From: Desulfovibrionales bacterium
GTDB taxonomy: Bacteria > Desulfobacterota > QYQD01
NCBI GenBank assembly: GCA_028715605.1
Contig: JAQURM010000003.1
Location: forward strand, 184,437 to 248,436
Reading direction: 5' to 3'
Length of the DNA stretch: 64,000 nucleotides
Below are positions 41,219 through 49,753 of the stretch, piece after piece (the stretch's first letter is position 1; each line of letters starts with the position of its first letter). Below the pieces are notes generated by a model, which was not told where the DNA came from, did not search any database, and saw only the letters and a program-made list of their open reading frames with translations. Made by a program: the position numbers and the translations under genes.

Positions 41219-43482
41219 TGACGCCGGAAATTAATAAACGACTTTCCCAGATTGAACTCAGGGTGCAATATCTCCTGGACATTAAAGAGGGTGCCGAGTG
41301 GGGCAATCTGGGCGATTTAATGGAGAAGGTCCGGCGCCTGAAGGAAGAAATCTATGACCGGACCGAAGAGTCCATAGGGGCCGACCTGTCCGACCTGGAA
41401 GAGACTATTTCGTTTCTGGAGGATAGGGCGGAAAAATCTCTTACCCCGGATGAGATAGTGCGTATCGTCCGCAACCCCCAGCGCATTACACTGCAAAATA
41501 TCCTGGAAAATGTCTATGACAGTTACACTGAACTGGGAGGGATGGAGGACTGCAACATCGATCCTTCCATGGTTGTCGCCAAGGCCACTATCTCCAGGCG
41601 GGTTAAGGGCCACGTTTATGTCCACCAGGTGATGGTCATCGGCCATGAAAAAGGCCATGGCGAAGAATTTCGCAATGGCGGCTGCACCCGGCCGTGGGGC
41701 AATGAAAAGGCCATGCGTTACATGGAAGTGGCGGAGACCGAAGGGATACCCATACATTTTTATGTATTTACTCCGGGCGCTTTTCCCATTGAAGATTATC
41801 CCGGCGCCGCCCAGCAGATCGCACGCAACCTTTACGCCCTGGCCAAACTGCGTGTGCCTATAGTATCGCTCATCTCAGAGGGCGGGTCCGGAGGAGCGGA
41901 AGCCGTAGGTATGAGCGATATACGTCTTATGCTTTCACACGGCTATTATTCGGTTATTTCACCGGAAGGGGCGGCAGCCATCGAGGGAAAGATCAAAGAA
42001 GGGGAAAAGGTTCCCAAGGATTTGCTTACCTTCTGCGCCGAACAACTCTCCATTACGGCCCGGGATAATCTACAGTTGAAAACGATTGATCGTATTGTGC
42101 AGGAGCCGGTTTTAGGGGCCAGGCGTGATGACTTTTCTTTTTTGAGACAGCTTCGCTATGAGATGATCCGGGCCACGGATGAGGTCGTTCTTAAGACGAA
42201 GAGTTTTCGCACCTTCCGGGCCTACGCCATCAAACAGGAAAAGGCGGCAGAACGCAACTACGAATTTGATATCTACATACGGTGGGAGTTGACGGGGGGG
42301 GAAGAGGAGCGTCTTTTACGTTTGCGTTCCTTAAAATACCGTAAGATGGGGCAGGGCTTTTACAATGAGAGTGTAACCTGGCCGGATAAAGTCTTTAAGA
42401 AGACGGAAGATGCGGTGCTTAAGGGTTACTATGGCCTCCGTTACGGTCTTATCCGGCATCACCATAAGCAGGTCAAAAAGGTGATCGAAGAGGTCTCCGG
42501 AGAGGGTTCTGTCTTTATCAGAAAAATTTCTTCGCCTCTTATATCGGCCTACGATTTTGTCGCCAACTCCGCCGCCAAGAAACAGCTCAGGATTATGGCC
42601 GCGTCTCCAACCGCCCCCGGCGCCGAAGAGGTCACGGAAGATTGGGGAGATACCTATGTCAGCCCGTTGGCCAATGAAGACCGGACTGTGTCCTGCCCTA
42701 ATGCGCGGGAATATGGGTGTCTGGATCTCTGGGTGCCGGATCTTTACGGTGAGTTCTGCGGTGTTTGCCAGAACTGCGGGCACCATTTCCCTCTTGAATA
42801 CCAATGGTATCTGCAGAACTTATTTGACCGGGGATCTATTCATGAGTTTAACGGACACATAGGTTCGATAAATGCCATAGGTTACCAGGGTTTTGAAAAC
42901 AAGATACGCCGTGATGTCATCAAGACCGGACGCACCAGCGCCATGATTACCTCCCATGCCCGGGTAGAAGGAATAAGCCTTATAGTGGCCATGCTCTTTA
43001 ATGACTTTCGCAACGGCACGGTGGGAGCGGCAGAGGGTGACAAGTTTGTCCGGGCCTGTGAAAAGGCGCGCATAATGAGGCGGCCGTTTTTGGCCTACGT
43101 TCACGCTACGGGAGGCATCCGTATCCAGGAAGGCACTGTGGGCGTGGTACAGATGCCCAAGTGCACCATGGCGGTACGTGAATATATCGACTCCGGCGGT
43201 CTTTACGTCGTGGTCTATGATAATAATTCCTATGCAGGTCCGGTGGCCAGTTTTCTCGGCTGCTCGCCCTATCAGTTTGCCATCCGTTCTTCCAAGATTG
43301 GTTTTGCCGGGCCGAGGGTTATCCGGGAGACTACGGGCGAGGATATTCCGCCTGATTATCATAGCGCTCAAAAGGCCCTGGCCCGTGGCCATATTCAGGG
43401 GATATGGGACAGGCGTGAGTTCAGATATAATCTCTATAAATGCCTTTTGACCATGGGCGGCAGCAATCTCTATTACCGTTAG
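41218..43482 (+). CDS. Acetyl-CoA carboxylase carboxyltransferase, alpha-beta fusion
   Basis: 754 residues. N-terminal half is AccA-like (PWGNEKAMRYMEVAETEGIP, VPIVSLISEGGSGGAEAVG, YYSVISPEGAAAIEGK). C-terminal half is AccD-like, with a four-Cys zinc ribbon (CPNAREYGCLDLWVPDL, FCGVCQNCGHHF), GVAEGDK-like text (VGAAEGDKFVRACEKA) and FLAYVHATGGIRIQEG. It moves the carboxyl from biotin to acetyl-CoA. The order alpha then beta in one chain occurs in some Desulfobacterota. Overlaps accC by one base. Confidence 0.9.
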   Translation: MTPEINKRLSQIELRVQYLLDIKEGAEWGNLGDLMEKVRRLKEEIYDRTEESIGADLSDLEETISFLEDRAEKSLTPDEIVRIVRNPQRITLQNILENVYDSYTELGGMEDCNIDPSMVVAKATISRRVKGHVYVHQVMVIGHEKGHGEEFRNGGCTRPWGNEKAMRYMEVAETEGIPIHFYVFTPGAFPIEDYPGAAQQIARNLYALAKLRVPIVSLISEGGSGGAEAVGMSDIRLMLSHGYYSVISPEGAAAIEGKIKEGEKVPKDLLTFCAEQLSITARDNLQLKTIDRIVQEPVLGARRDDFSFLRQLRYEMIRATDEVVLKTKSFRTFRAYAIKQEKAAERNYEFDIYIRWELTGGEEERLLRLRSLKYRKMGQGFYNESVTWPDKVFKKTEDAVLKGYYGLRYGLIRHHHKQVKKVIEEVSGEGSVFIRKISSPLISAYDFVANSAAKKQLRIMAASPTAPGAEEVTEDWGDTYVSPLANEDRTVSCPNAREYGCLDLWVPDLYGEFCGVCQNCGHHFPLEYQWYLQNLFDRGSIHEFNGHIGSINAIGYQGFENKIRRDVIKTGRTSAMITSHARVEGISLIVAMLFNDFRNGTVGAAEGDKFVRACEKARIMRRPFLAYVHATGGIRIQEGTVGVVQMPKCTMAVREYIDSGGLYVVVYDNNSYAGPVASFLGCSPYQFAIRSSKIGFAGPRVIRETTGEDIPPDYHSAQKALARGHIQGIWDRREFRYNLYKCLLTMGGSNLYYR

Positions 43483-43494
43483 AGAGGAAATGTT

Positions 43495-44139
43495 TTGTCA
43501 GAGTTAGATTTAGACCGGCTACTTATCCATTATCGAGAAAACCCTTATGAAGATTTTGTTGTTGAGACCCCTAATACCGGCTGGGTACGTTTCATGGCAG
43601 ACGATGGAATGAAGGTAGAGGGCCCCAAAGGAACGTGGCAGCATATCCCGGGCACGCTTCTTTATGTCCTGGAGCGCGAACGAAACCGCATTCCTGTACA
43701 TGCCCATATCAATGGAACTATAAGCGATTTACAGGTTGATTTGAACGGGAAGTTTGTTGAGGCCAACACGTATCTTATGTCTGTTCGTCATCCCATGACC
43801 AAAGATGAAGTCATTGACAAGATACTCAAGCAGGTGCTTGTTACCTTCAATGCCCCGGAAAGGGCCAAGTATTTCTTTCCTCCGGAGATAACCTATAAAC
43901 TGGAAAAGAAAAAACATGGAACCGTCCTGGTAAGACCGGGAGAGGAAATTATCATAATGTCCTTGATGAAACGTGATACCCCGCTCATCTATAATGGAGA
44001 GCCGGGGATTATCCATACTGTCTATTTTCAGCCTAATATCACCGTCAACCAGGGGGAACCCCTCCTTGGTATCTGTCCGCCCGGCAAGCTCAATTATATC
44101 CGAAAAATAGTGCAAAAGATCCAAAACGAATGGGCATAG
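43495..44139 (+). CDS. Biotin carrier protein of acetyl-CoA carboxylase (divergent, two biotinyl-like domains)
   Basis: 214 residues from TTG 43495. Two lipoyl/biotinyl-type beta folds: residues about 65-100 (VHAHINGTISDLQVDLNGKFV), with no modifiable Lys in place, and 140-195, where Lys159 in IIIMSLMKRDTPL takes the position of the biotinyl Lys of EAMKM. The two halves are separated by a helical linker. Placed between carboxyltransferase and biotin ligase genes, which supports the assignment in spite of the changed motif. Confidence 0.8.
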   Translation: MSELDLDRLLIHYRENPYEDFVVETPNTGWVRFMADDGMKVEGPKGTWQHIPGTLLYVLERERNRIPVHAHINGTISDLQVDLNGKFVEANTYLMSVRHPMTKDEVIDKILKQVLVTFNAPERAKYFFPPEITYKLEKKKHGTVLVRPGEEIIIMSLMKRDTPLIYNGEPGIIHTVYFQPNITVNQGEPLLGICPPGKLNYIRKIVQKIQNEWA

Positions 44140-45074
44140 ATTCTATTTATCCCCGGGAACATCCCCGGGAAGAACGGCTCCTCGGGCTGCTTGAGGGATG
44201 CCGGGAGGCGGAAGTCCTTACCCGCAGATCGAAATGGGGGGATGAATCCGGGGTTATCATGCGCCGCGGGGCAGACATCGGACGGGAGTTTTTTTGTTAT
44301 CCCTGTCTGGACAGGGGCATGAGGCAGGCCCGGGAACTCATAGAGACGGGAGAGAAAAAGGGTTCGGCCTTTATTGCCGGCGGCGTAGTCATAGCCCGGG
44401 AAATGGAGAAGAGCAGAGGACGTTTCGATAGACTTTGGTATGCTCCTTCCGGGGGGGCGTGGCTTACTCTGGTCTTGAATCCGGCGTTTCTCCCGGAAAA
44501 TCGCCAACTTTATTCCTTGATCCTGGGTGTGGCCTGTTGCGAGGCTATAAGGCATTATGGCGTCGAGGCTAACATCAAGTGGGTAAATGATGTCCATTTT
44601 CACGGACAAAAACTGGCCGGCATGTTGATTGAAGGCTATACTTCCAGAACCCTGGGCGAGGAATATCTCCTGCTCGGGATAGGAGTTAATGTCAATAACA
44701 CCTCTTTCCCCGAATACCTGCGGCCCATGGCTGGTTCCCTCCGGGAGATCCTCGGGAAGGAATTGTCTCTTGAAGACTTTATAGCCCTGCTTTTAACCAA
44801 GATCGGCTGGCACATAGGGCTGATGGCCCATTTTGAGCAAAGGTATCTCGAGGCCTTTTATGAGCCGATGAAGCCGGCGAATCCTTTGATAGAACAGTGG
44901 AAGCTTTACAGCGACACCCCGGGGAGGCGTGTATTATATGGGACCAATGTCTATGATGAACCTCTCTTTGCGGCCACGGCCGTGGACATAGATCATACCG
45001 GGGCCATTATCTTGCAGCGGGAAGAAGGTATAACCGTGCGGGAAGTGAGCGGGGAGATAATCTACCTTAATTAA
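44130..45074 (+). CDS. Biotin--[acetyl-CoA carboxylase] ligase (BirA-like, no DNA-binding domain)
   Basis: 314 residues. Catalytic core: VIAREMEKSRGRFDRLW (equivalent to the GRGRxGR loop), IKWVNDVHFHGQKLAGMLIEG (KWPND motif) and LLLGIGVNVNN. A C-terminal SH3-like domain follows. A unique N-terminal region of about 100 residues with several cysteines (CYPCLDRG) is not the winged helix of E. coli BirA. It overlaps the carrier gene by ten bases and presumably biotinylates it. Confidence 0.88.
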   Translation: MGIDSIYPREHPREERLLGLLEGCREAEVLTRRSKWGDESGVIMRRGADIGREFFCYPCLDRGMRQARELIETGEKKGSAFIAGGVVIAREMEKSRGRFDRLWYAPSGGAWLTLVLNPAFLPENRQLYSLILGVACCEAIRHYGVEANIKWVNDVHFHGQKLAGMLIEGYTSRTLGEEYLLLGIGVNVNNTSFPEYLRPMAGSLREILGKELSLEDFIALLLTKIGWHIGLMAHFEQRYLEAFYEPMKPANPLIEQWKLYSDTPGRRVLYGTNVYDEPLFAATAVDIDHTGAIILQREEGITVREVSGEIIYLN

Positions 45075-45139
45075 AACGGCTTCGTAAAAAGTCCGTTTGT
45101 CCGCCGTGGCGGATCCGCCTCCGGCGGATCACTGCGGCG

Positions 45140-45235
45140 TAGCTATGGAAATAGTTCACTGTTTACCGTTCACCGTAAGTGCATGGTTTGTTGACGGACA
45201 ACGGATAACGGTCAACGGTCAACGGATAAATTGAC
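45140..45235. repeat. GTTCACCGTT/ACGGTCAACGG repeat block
   Basis: Relative of the repeat at 36,338-36,457. It forms the last codons of the DUF72 gene (NLSVDR), so that C-terminus is repeat-derived. A TCCGCCTCCGGCGGA palindrome lies just upstream. Confidence 0.6.
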
Positions 45236-45940
45236 CATTTCTTTCAGACGCAGGGCATTTTGTACGGCATAGCCTTGATAATCATTGTCAAAATAAACAA
45301 AGGCGTCTCTTTGCCATCCTTTAATCCTGTCCGCCCAGGTCGCTAGTTCATCTTCAGTATAATTTGAGCCATAGAGCACCTGAGAACCATGTAACCGGAT
45401 ATAGATAAAATCAGCGGTCGTTACCTCAGCATAAGGATAGCGTCCGGCCGTGTCTGATATGCAAAAGGCCGCATTTTTCCTGCGCAGCAGTTTATATACC
45501 TCTTCGCAGAGCCAGGAGGCATGCCTGAACTCAAAGGTTATTTTATATTCTGGGGGCTGTGCGTCCAGAAAACCAGCAAAAACCTCCTCATCAAAACGGA
45601 GCGAGGGAGGCAATTGGAAGAGAACGACGCCCAGCTTTCCGCTCAACCCCTCTACAGCGCGGTAGAAAATCTCCAGGCTGTCCTGGGTGTCGCGCAATTT
45701 TTTAATGTGTGTGATATAACGGTTGGCTTTGACTGACCAGAGAAAATCGGGCGGGGTCTTTTCTCGCCAGTTTTCAAAGTGCTTGCGGGTTGGCTGGCGA
45801 TAGAAACTGGCGTTCAGTTCTACGCTGGTGAACCGTCCGGCATAGAAATTAAGCCATTTTGATTGCGGCAGGTGCTCCGGATAGAATACCTTTCGCCAAT
45901 GCGGATAGTTCCACCCGGATGTGCCGATATGGATGTCCAT
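45212..45940 (-). CDS. DUF72 (YecE-like) protein
   Basis: 242 residues, TIM-barrel DUF72: IHIGTSGWNYPHWRKVFYP, FTSVELNASFYRQPT, FLWSVKANRYITHIKKL, LGVVLFQLPPSLRF and a closing FVYFDNDYQGYAVQNA. Conserved widely, function unknown; a link to Fe-S or DNA repair genes has been suggested. Single gene flanked by repeats. Confidence 0.92.
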   Translation of the reverse strand: MDIHIGTSGWNYPHWRKVFYPEHLPQSKWLNFYAGRFTSVELNASFYRQPTRKHFENWREKTPPDFLWSVKANRYITHIKKLRDTQDSLEIFYRAVEGLSGKLGVVLFQLPPSLRFDEEVFAGFLDAQPPEYKITFEFRHASWLCEEVYKLLRRKNAAFCISDTAGRYPYAEVTTADFIYIRLHGSQVLYGSNYTEDELATWADRIKGWQRDAFVYFDNDYQGYAVQNALRLKEMVNLSVDR

Positions 45941-45954
45941 CCTGGTTTATCATG

Positions 45955-46045
45955 TCTCACCGCAAAGACGCAAAAGGCGCGAAGAATATCAAATCTCAAA
46001 TTTGAGATGTTTTTCTCTGCGCGCTTTGCGGTCTCTGCGGTGAAC
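45955..46045. repeat. Inverted CACCGCAAAGACGC repeat
   Basis: TCACCGCAAAGACGCAAAAG faces GCGCGCTTTGCGGTCTCTG plus CGGTGA. A dispersed intergenic palindrome, no gene. Confidence 0.6.
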
Positions 46046-46052
46046 AGTGGCC

Positions 46053-46544
46053 TTAACAACCGGAGCAGCTTGTGTCCGAACAGCCGCAGCTACAGGCCCC
46101 TTCAAATTTGGGCCCATCGCCGATGTGGACGACCTCAATCTGGAAGTTCAGGACCTTACCGGCTAGGGGCGGATTCATGTCCAGGGTGATGTTATCATCA
46201 CCGATAGTCGTTACTCTGGCCGGTATCTGTTGCCCATTTTGCATGCGTACCCCGAGTACCATCCCGACCTCTAACGAGATATCTTTTCCTGCTGATGCCC
46301 GTGGGAAATCTACTACCAGCGATTCGTCCCTGGGGCCATAGGCATCTTCAGGTTGCAGGACGAAGTTTTTTTTATCACCAATGGAGAGTCCCAGCACCGC
46401 TTTTTCAAATCCTTCTATTACTGTACCGGAACCGACCTGAAATTCCAGAGGATCCCTGCCTTCACTGGAGTCAAACATCTCTCCATTCTCAAGGGTTCCC
46501 CAATAGTGAACGGCTACAAAATCTCCCTTTTTTGCCTTGCTCAT
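46053..46544 (-). CDS. FKBP-type peptidyl-prolyl isomerase (SlyD-like)
   Basis: 163 residues. FKBP fold with VAVHYWGTLENGEMFDSSEGRDPLEF and GTVIEGFEKAVLGLSIGDKK; an IF (insert-in-flap) chaperone domain (AYGPRDESLVV to PPLAGKVLNF). The Cys-rich tail CSCGCSDTSCSGC is a metal-binding tail as in SlyD. Folding catalyst and possible nickel handler. Its start overlaps the end of the RRM gene. Confidence 0.93.
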   Translation of the reverse strand: MSKAKKGDFVAVHYWGTLENGEMFDSSEGRDPLEFQVGSGTVIEGFEKAVLGLSIGDKKNFVLQPEDAYGPRDESLVVDFPRASAGKDISLEVGMVLGVRMQNGQQIPARVTTIGDDNITLDMNPPLAGKVLNFQIEVVHIGDGPKFEGACSCGCSDTSCSGC

Positions 46545-46915
46545 CTTCTTCCTCCGTAGCCTGATCCTGATCCTCTTCCGCCTCCGCCTCCGCTTCTACC
46601 TCTGCCGCCTCCGCCTCCGCCCGGACCTCTTCGCCCGGCCGAGAATCCACCGCGCCCGCCGGCGCCCCTGTCTGTCTGGGGACGGGCCTCGTTGACGCTC
46701 ATGTTTCTCCCCTTGAGTTCCTTATTATTCAGGGCAGTGATAGCCGCCTGGCCCGCAGTATTATCAGACATCTCGACGAATGCAAATCCGCGGGACTGAC
46801 CGGAATATTTGTCTTTGATAATGGTTACGGAATCGACCTCACCAAAGGCGCTGAATTGTTCTTTTAAATCGCCTTCATTAGCTTCGTATGACAGATTACC
46901 GACGTATATTTTCAT
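46541..46915 (-). CDS. RNA-binding protein with RRM and Gly/Arg-rich tail
   Basis: 124 residues. One RRM with RNP2 KIYVGNLSY and RNP1 SRGFAFVEM (residues 1-80), followed by a glycine/arginine-rich tail. The type is common in cyanobacteria and Desulfobacterota and is often cold-induced. Upstream of it lies csp on the same strand, separated by a stem-loop. Confidence 0.93.
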   Translation of the reverse strand: MKIYVGNLSYEANEGDLKEQFSAFGEVDSVTIIKDKYSGQSRGFAFVEMSDNTAGQAAITALNNKELKGRNMSVNEARPQTDRGAGGRGGFSAGRRGPGGGGGGRGRSGGGGGRGSGSGYGGRR

Positions 46916-46935
46916 TATTTATTAATCCTCTCTTT

Positions 46936-46986
46936 ACCAAACAGGGAAGCCGGCATTCTATACCCATGCTTCCCTTTCTTGGTTGG
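46936..46986 (-). terminator. Stem-loop between csp and the RRM gene
   Basis: On the minus strand AAGGGAAGC pairs with GCTTCCCTG, and flanking CCAA/TTGG extend the stem. Only a short T run follows, so it could be a partial terminator or an RNA-processing site letting csp accumulate over the RRM gene. Confidence 0.4.
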
Positions 46987-47005
46987 TATATTGGTTATGT
47001 TTTGT

Positions 47006-47209
47006 TTACCCCATTACAACGACATTTACCGCCTGGAGGCCCTTTTTACCTTCGGCTACGTCGAAGGTCACTTCCTCGCCTTCCTTTAAGGATTTGAATC
47101 CGTCGCCCGCGATAGCCGAAAAGTGTACGAAAATATCTGTTCCGTCTTCTTGGGAGATAAAGCCGAAGCCTTTGCTGTCATTAAACCACTTGACATGTCC
47201 TTTAGCCAC
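47006..47209 (-). CDS. Cold-shock protein (CspA family)
   Basis: 67 residues, one cold-shock domain: [30 protein letters not shown] carries RNP1 (KGFGFI) and RNP2 (DIFVHF). Start GTG 47209 after AAGAAAGGAGGTG. A leader of roughly 120 nt separates it from a promoter, as in cold-regulated csp genes. RNA chaperone. Confidence 0.96.
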   Translation of the reverse strand: MAKGHVKWFNDSKGFGFISQEDGTDIFVHFSAIAGDGFKSLKEGEEVTFDVAEGKKGLQAVNVVVMG

Positions 47210-47333
47210 TTAATCTCACCTCCTTTCTTAATAGACGGGCTTCGAGTATCCATCCGAGAAAAACAGGAGACTGCATTGTTAAAAAAGCACGGCAGTGAAA
47301 CAACATCCGGACAAAAAAATCTCTACAACCCTA

Positions 47334-47362
47334 AAAATATACTTGACCTTATTCTTTGTAAA
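47334..47362 (-). promoter_or_regulatory. Candidate csp promoter
   Basis: Minus strand -35 TTTACA (47362-47357), 17-bp spacer, -10 TATTTT (47339-47334), about 125 bp upstream of the csp start, giving a long 5' leader. Confidence 0.45.
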
Positions 47363-47492
47363 ATTGCAACAAAAAAAGTATGGGATCATCCGGATTTTTT
47401 GGGTTTCCGGATGAAAACTAAATAGTTACCACGCCTATCCGCAGGAGGTTTGGGAAAATTAATGGCGGCGGATATCAAACCGGAAGGTTCAC

Positions 47493-48119
47493 CTATTTCA
47501 GATCTTTGCCGCAGTGTTTGCAAACCAGGGCCCGGGCCTTGATGATCTCGGCGCAGTAGGGGCACTCTTTGGTGTAATTGGCCTTGTGTATGAGTTCTAC
47601 GGCCTTTTCAGCCTTTTCTTTGATGATTTCGTTGGTAAAATGGTGGTTCCGGATCGGCTCAACGGCCCTCAGGTCGGCAATTTTACCGAGCGCTTCCGCA
47701 GCTTCGAGACGAACCCGCGGAGCCGCGGTTTCATCGATAAGCATACCTGCTATGGCCGGCGTATCCTTGGCCTCGATATAGCCCTTTAGGGCCGCGGCCG
47801 CTTTATTTTCAGCCTCTTCTTTAGCCCTTTCTTCTTCAGGATCAAACATACCGCCTTTCAGGGCGTCATGGCTAAATACGGGGATAGCCCCCATTTCCAT
47901 AGTCTCAGGGTGACACATGCACCGGTAGGAGGCCCTTTGTCCATAGAAGTTCATCATACTTTCCCAGCCTTCAACAAAGAACGAGCATTGGTCATTGAAG
48001 CAGACATAAAGGGAAGTAACCCCCCATCCCAATCCATCAGAGAAGTTATATGGGGGGAGTGCATAGTCAGACATTTCCTGTCCACAGTGGGGACATTTCG
48101 GTTTTTCTTTTGTTGCCAC
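47493..48119 (-). CDS. HEAT-repeat protein between two zinc ribbons
   Basis: 208 residues from GTG 48119 (GGAGGCATAAA upstream; the frame opens earlier without support). N-terminal ribbon (CPHCGQEMSDYAL, then CFNDQCSFF), a middle region, an armadillo/HEAT pair (about 120-180; RVRLEAAEALGKIADLRAVEPI) and a C-terminal double-zinc-ribbon half (CPYCAEIIKARALVCKHCG). Probably a scaffold; function unknown. Well conserved architecture in this phylum, as I recall it. Confidence 0.75.
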   Translation of the reverse strand: MATKEKPKCPHCGQEMSDYALPPYNFSDGLGWGVTSLYVCFNDQCSFFVEGWESMMNFYGQRASYRCMCHPETMEMGAIPVFSHDALKGGMFDPEEERAKEEAENKAAAALKGYIEAKDTPAIAGMLIDETAAPRVRLEAAEALGKIADLRAVEPIRNHHFTNEIIKEKAEKAVELIHKANYTKECPYCAEIIKARALVCKHCGKDLK

Positions 48120-48231
48120 TTTATGCCTCCGGGATATTTTAAAACAATTTAATCCTAATATTAAAATTGTCAAGCAGGGACGCTTCCTGTGCGGGGAAAA
48201 CCAGGCAGAGACAACATCGGGATTGACCTGG

Positions 48232-48909
48232 ATGCAAAACTGGAGTTTAATACTTTTTATGGTGTATCTGGTTGCCGGCTCCACAGAGTTAGAGATCAAT
48301 CCGCTGAGACGCGAAGTAAGCGCCGCCCCGGTTAACTTTGATTTTCTGGTCACGGGCGTGGGGCCGGTGGAGAGCGCTATATCTCTTACGAGATTTCTAG
48401 AGAGGGAAAAGGCAGACGGGGTAATCCTTTTTGGGGTTGGCGGCGCATATACAGAAAGAGGAATAGGCATCCTGGATGTCTGTCTGGCGGAAGGAGAGCG
48501 CTTCGGAGATTTCGGTATAGCCGCGCATGATGAGATACATTATTTCACCGATGAGATGTTAACCGGCAAACATGATTTTGACCTGAGAAACAGTTTATCG
48601 GATCAGGTGGAGAGCAAGCTCATGGCCATGGGGGCGCCATTTAAAAAGGGGTCTTTCGTCACCGTGCGCGCCTGTAGCGGGACCCTGAAGAGGGGTAACG
48701 TCCTGCGGGATAAATTTAACGCCATCTGTGAGAATATGGAGGGCGCGGCCATGGCCCGGGTCTGTGAACTCTATGGCGTACCCATGGTGGAGTTGAGATG
48801 CATAAGTAATATGGTGGAGGATCGCGATACCTCCAAATGGAAAATTAAGGAGGCCGTGGCTAAGGGCGCCGGGCTGCTTGGCAGGCTCCTGCCTGAGTTA
48901 TTACGATGA
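48232..48909 (+). CDS. mqnB: Futalosine hydrolase
   Basis: 225 residues, nucleoside phosphorylase/hydrolase fold: VAGSTELEINPL, FLVTGVGPVESAISL, GVILFGVGGAY, the purine-site ENMEGAAMARVCELYGVPM (catalytic region) and RCISNMVEDRD. It removes hypoxanthine from futalosine in the alternative menaquinone pathway. TTG 48223 is another possible start. Its stop overlaps the mqnD start. Confidence 0.9.
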   Translation: MQNWSLILFMVYLVAGSTELEINPLRREVSAAPVNFDFLVTGVGPVESAISLTRFLEREKADGVILFGVGGAYTERGIGILDVCLAEGERFGDFGIAAHDEIHYFTDEMLTGKHDFDLRNSLSDQVESKLMAMGAPFKKGSFVTVRACSGTLKRGNVLRDKFNAICENMEGAAMARVCELYGVPMVELRCISNMVEDRDTSKWKIKEAVAKGAGLLGRLLPELLR

Positions 48910-49736
48910 AGACCTACAGCCTTGGTTTTTCCCCATGCCCGAATGATACATTCATCTTTTATGCCCTGGTAACCGGCCGGTTAAAGCATTGCAAACTGCA
49001 TTTTAGGGAGATGATGGCCGATGTGGAGACCTTAAACCGGATGGCCTTCCGGAGGGAACTGGAGATAACCAAACTCTCCTATCACGCCTTTGGCCATCTC
49101 GTGGATGATTATGTCCTTTTAAGAAGCGGCAGCGCCCTGGGCCGGGGGTGCGGCCCGCTGCTGGTCTCCCGCCAGGCCTGTTCCCCGGAGGAGTTTCAGG
49201 ATAAAAAGATAGCCATACCCGGCAAATATACCACGGCAGCCATGCTCCTCAGGCTATACGGAGAATACAAAAATCTCGTCGAGATGAGCTTTGAAAAGAT
49301 AATCCCGGCTGTTAAGGGGGGAATGGCGGATGCCGGTGTTATAATCCATGAGAGCCGATTTACCTATGAAAAAGAAGGCCTGGTCAGGATTGTGGACCTT
49401 GGTCAATGGTGGGAAGAAACTACGGGAATGCCTGTTCCTCTGGGCGGCATCTTTGCCCGCAGAGATTTAGGGACAAAAGAGGTGGCAGCCGTTGATTCCT
49501 GCCTTAAGGAAGGCATTCAGTACGCCTTCAGCCACAGGGAAGAGCCTATGGATTATATCCGGGAGCACGCGCAGGAACTGGAAGACGAGGTCATAAAAAA
49601 GCACATTGAACTTTACGTAAACTCCTTCACGCTCGACCTGGGTGAAGAAGGCATTCAAGCCGTGCGCCACATACTTACAATGGGGTATGATAAAGGCCTG
49701 TTTAAGAGTTACCGGGACGACTTTGTAGCTGGATGA
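48906..49736 (+). CDS. mqnD: 1,4-dihydroxy-6-naphthoate synthase
   Basis: 276 residues. Periplasmic-binding-protein-like enzyme with SLGFSPCPNDTFIFYALVTG, KLSYHAFGHL, GRGCGPLLVS and GVIIHESRFTY. It converts cyclic dehypoxanthine futalosine to dihydroxynaphthoate. Coupled to mqnB (ATGA overlap). Together they show a futalosine-type menaquinone route; mqnA and mqnC must be elsewhere. Confidence 0.94.
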   Translation: MKTYSLGFSPCPNDTFIFYALVTGRLKHCKLHFREMMADVETLNRMAFRRELEITKLSYHAFGHLVDDYVLLRSGSALGRGCGPLLVSRQACSPEEFQDKKIAIPGKYTTAAMLLRLYGEYKNLVEMSFEKIIPAVKGGMADAGVIIHESRFTYEKEGLVRIVDLGQWWEETTGMPVPLGGIFARRDLGTKEVAAVDSCLKEGIQYAFSHREEPMDYIREHAQELEDEVIKKHIELYVNSFTLDLGEEGIQAVRHILTMGYDKGLFKSYRDDFVAG

Positions 49737-49753
49737 GAGAGGAGGGGATTTCT

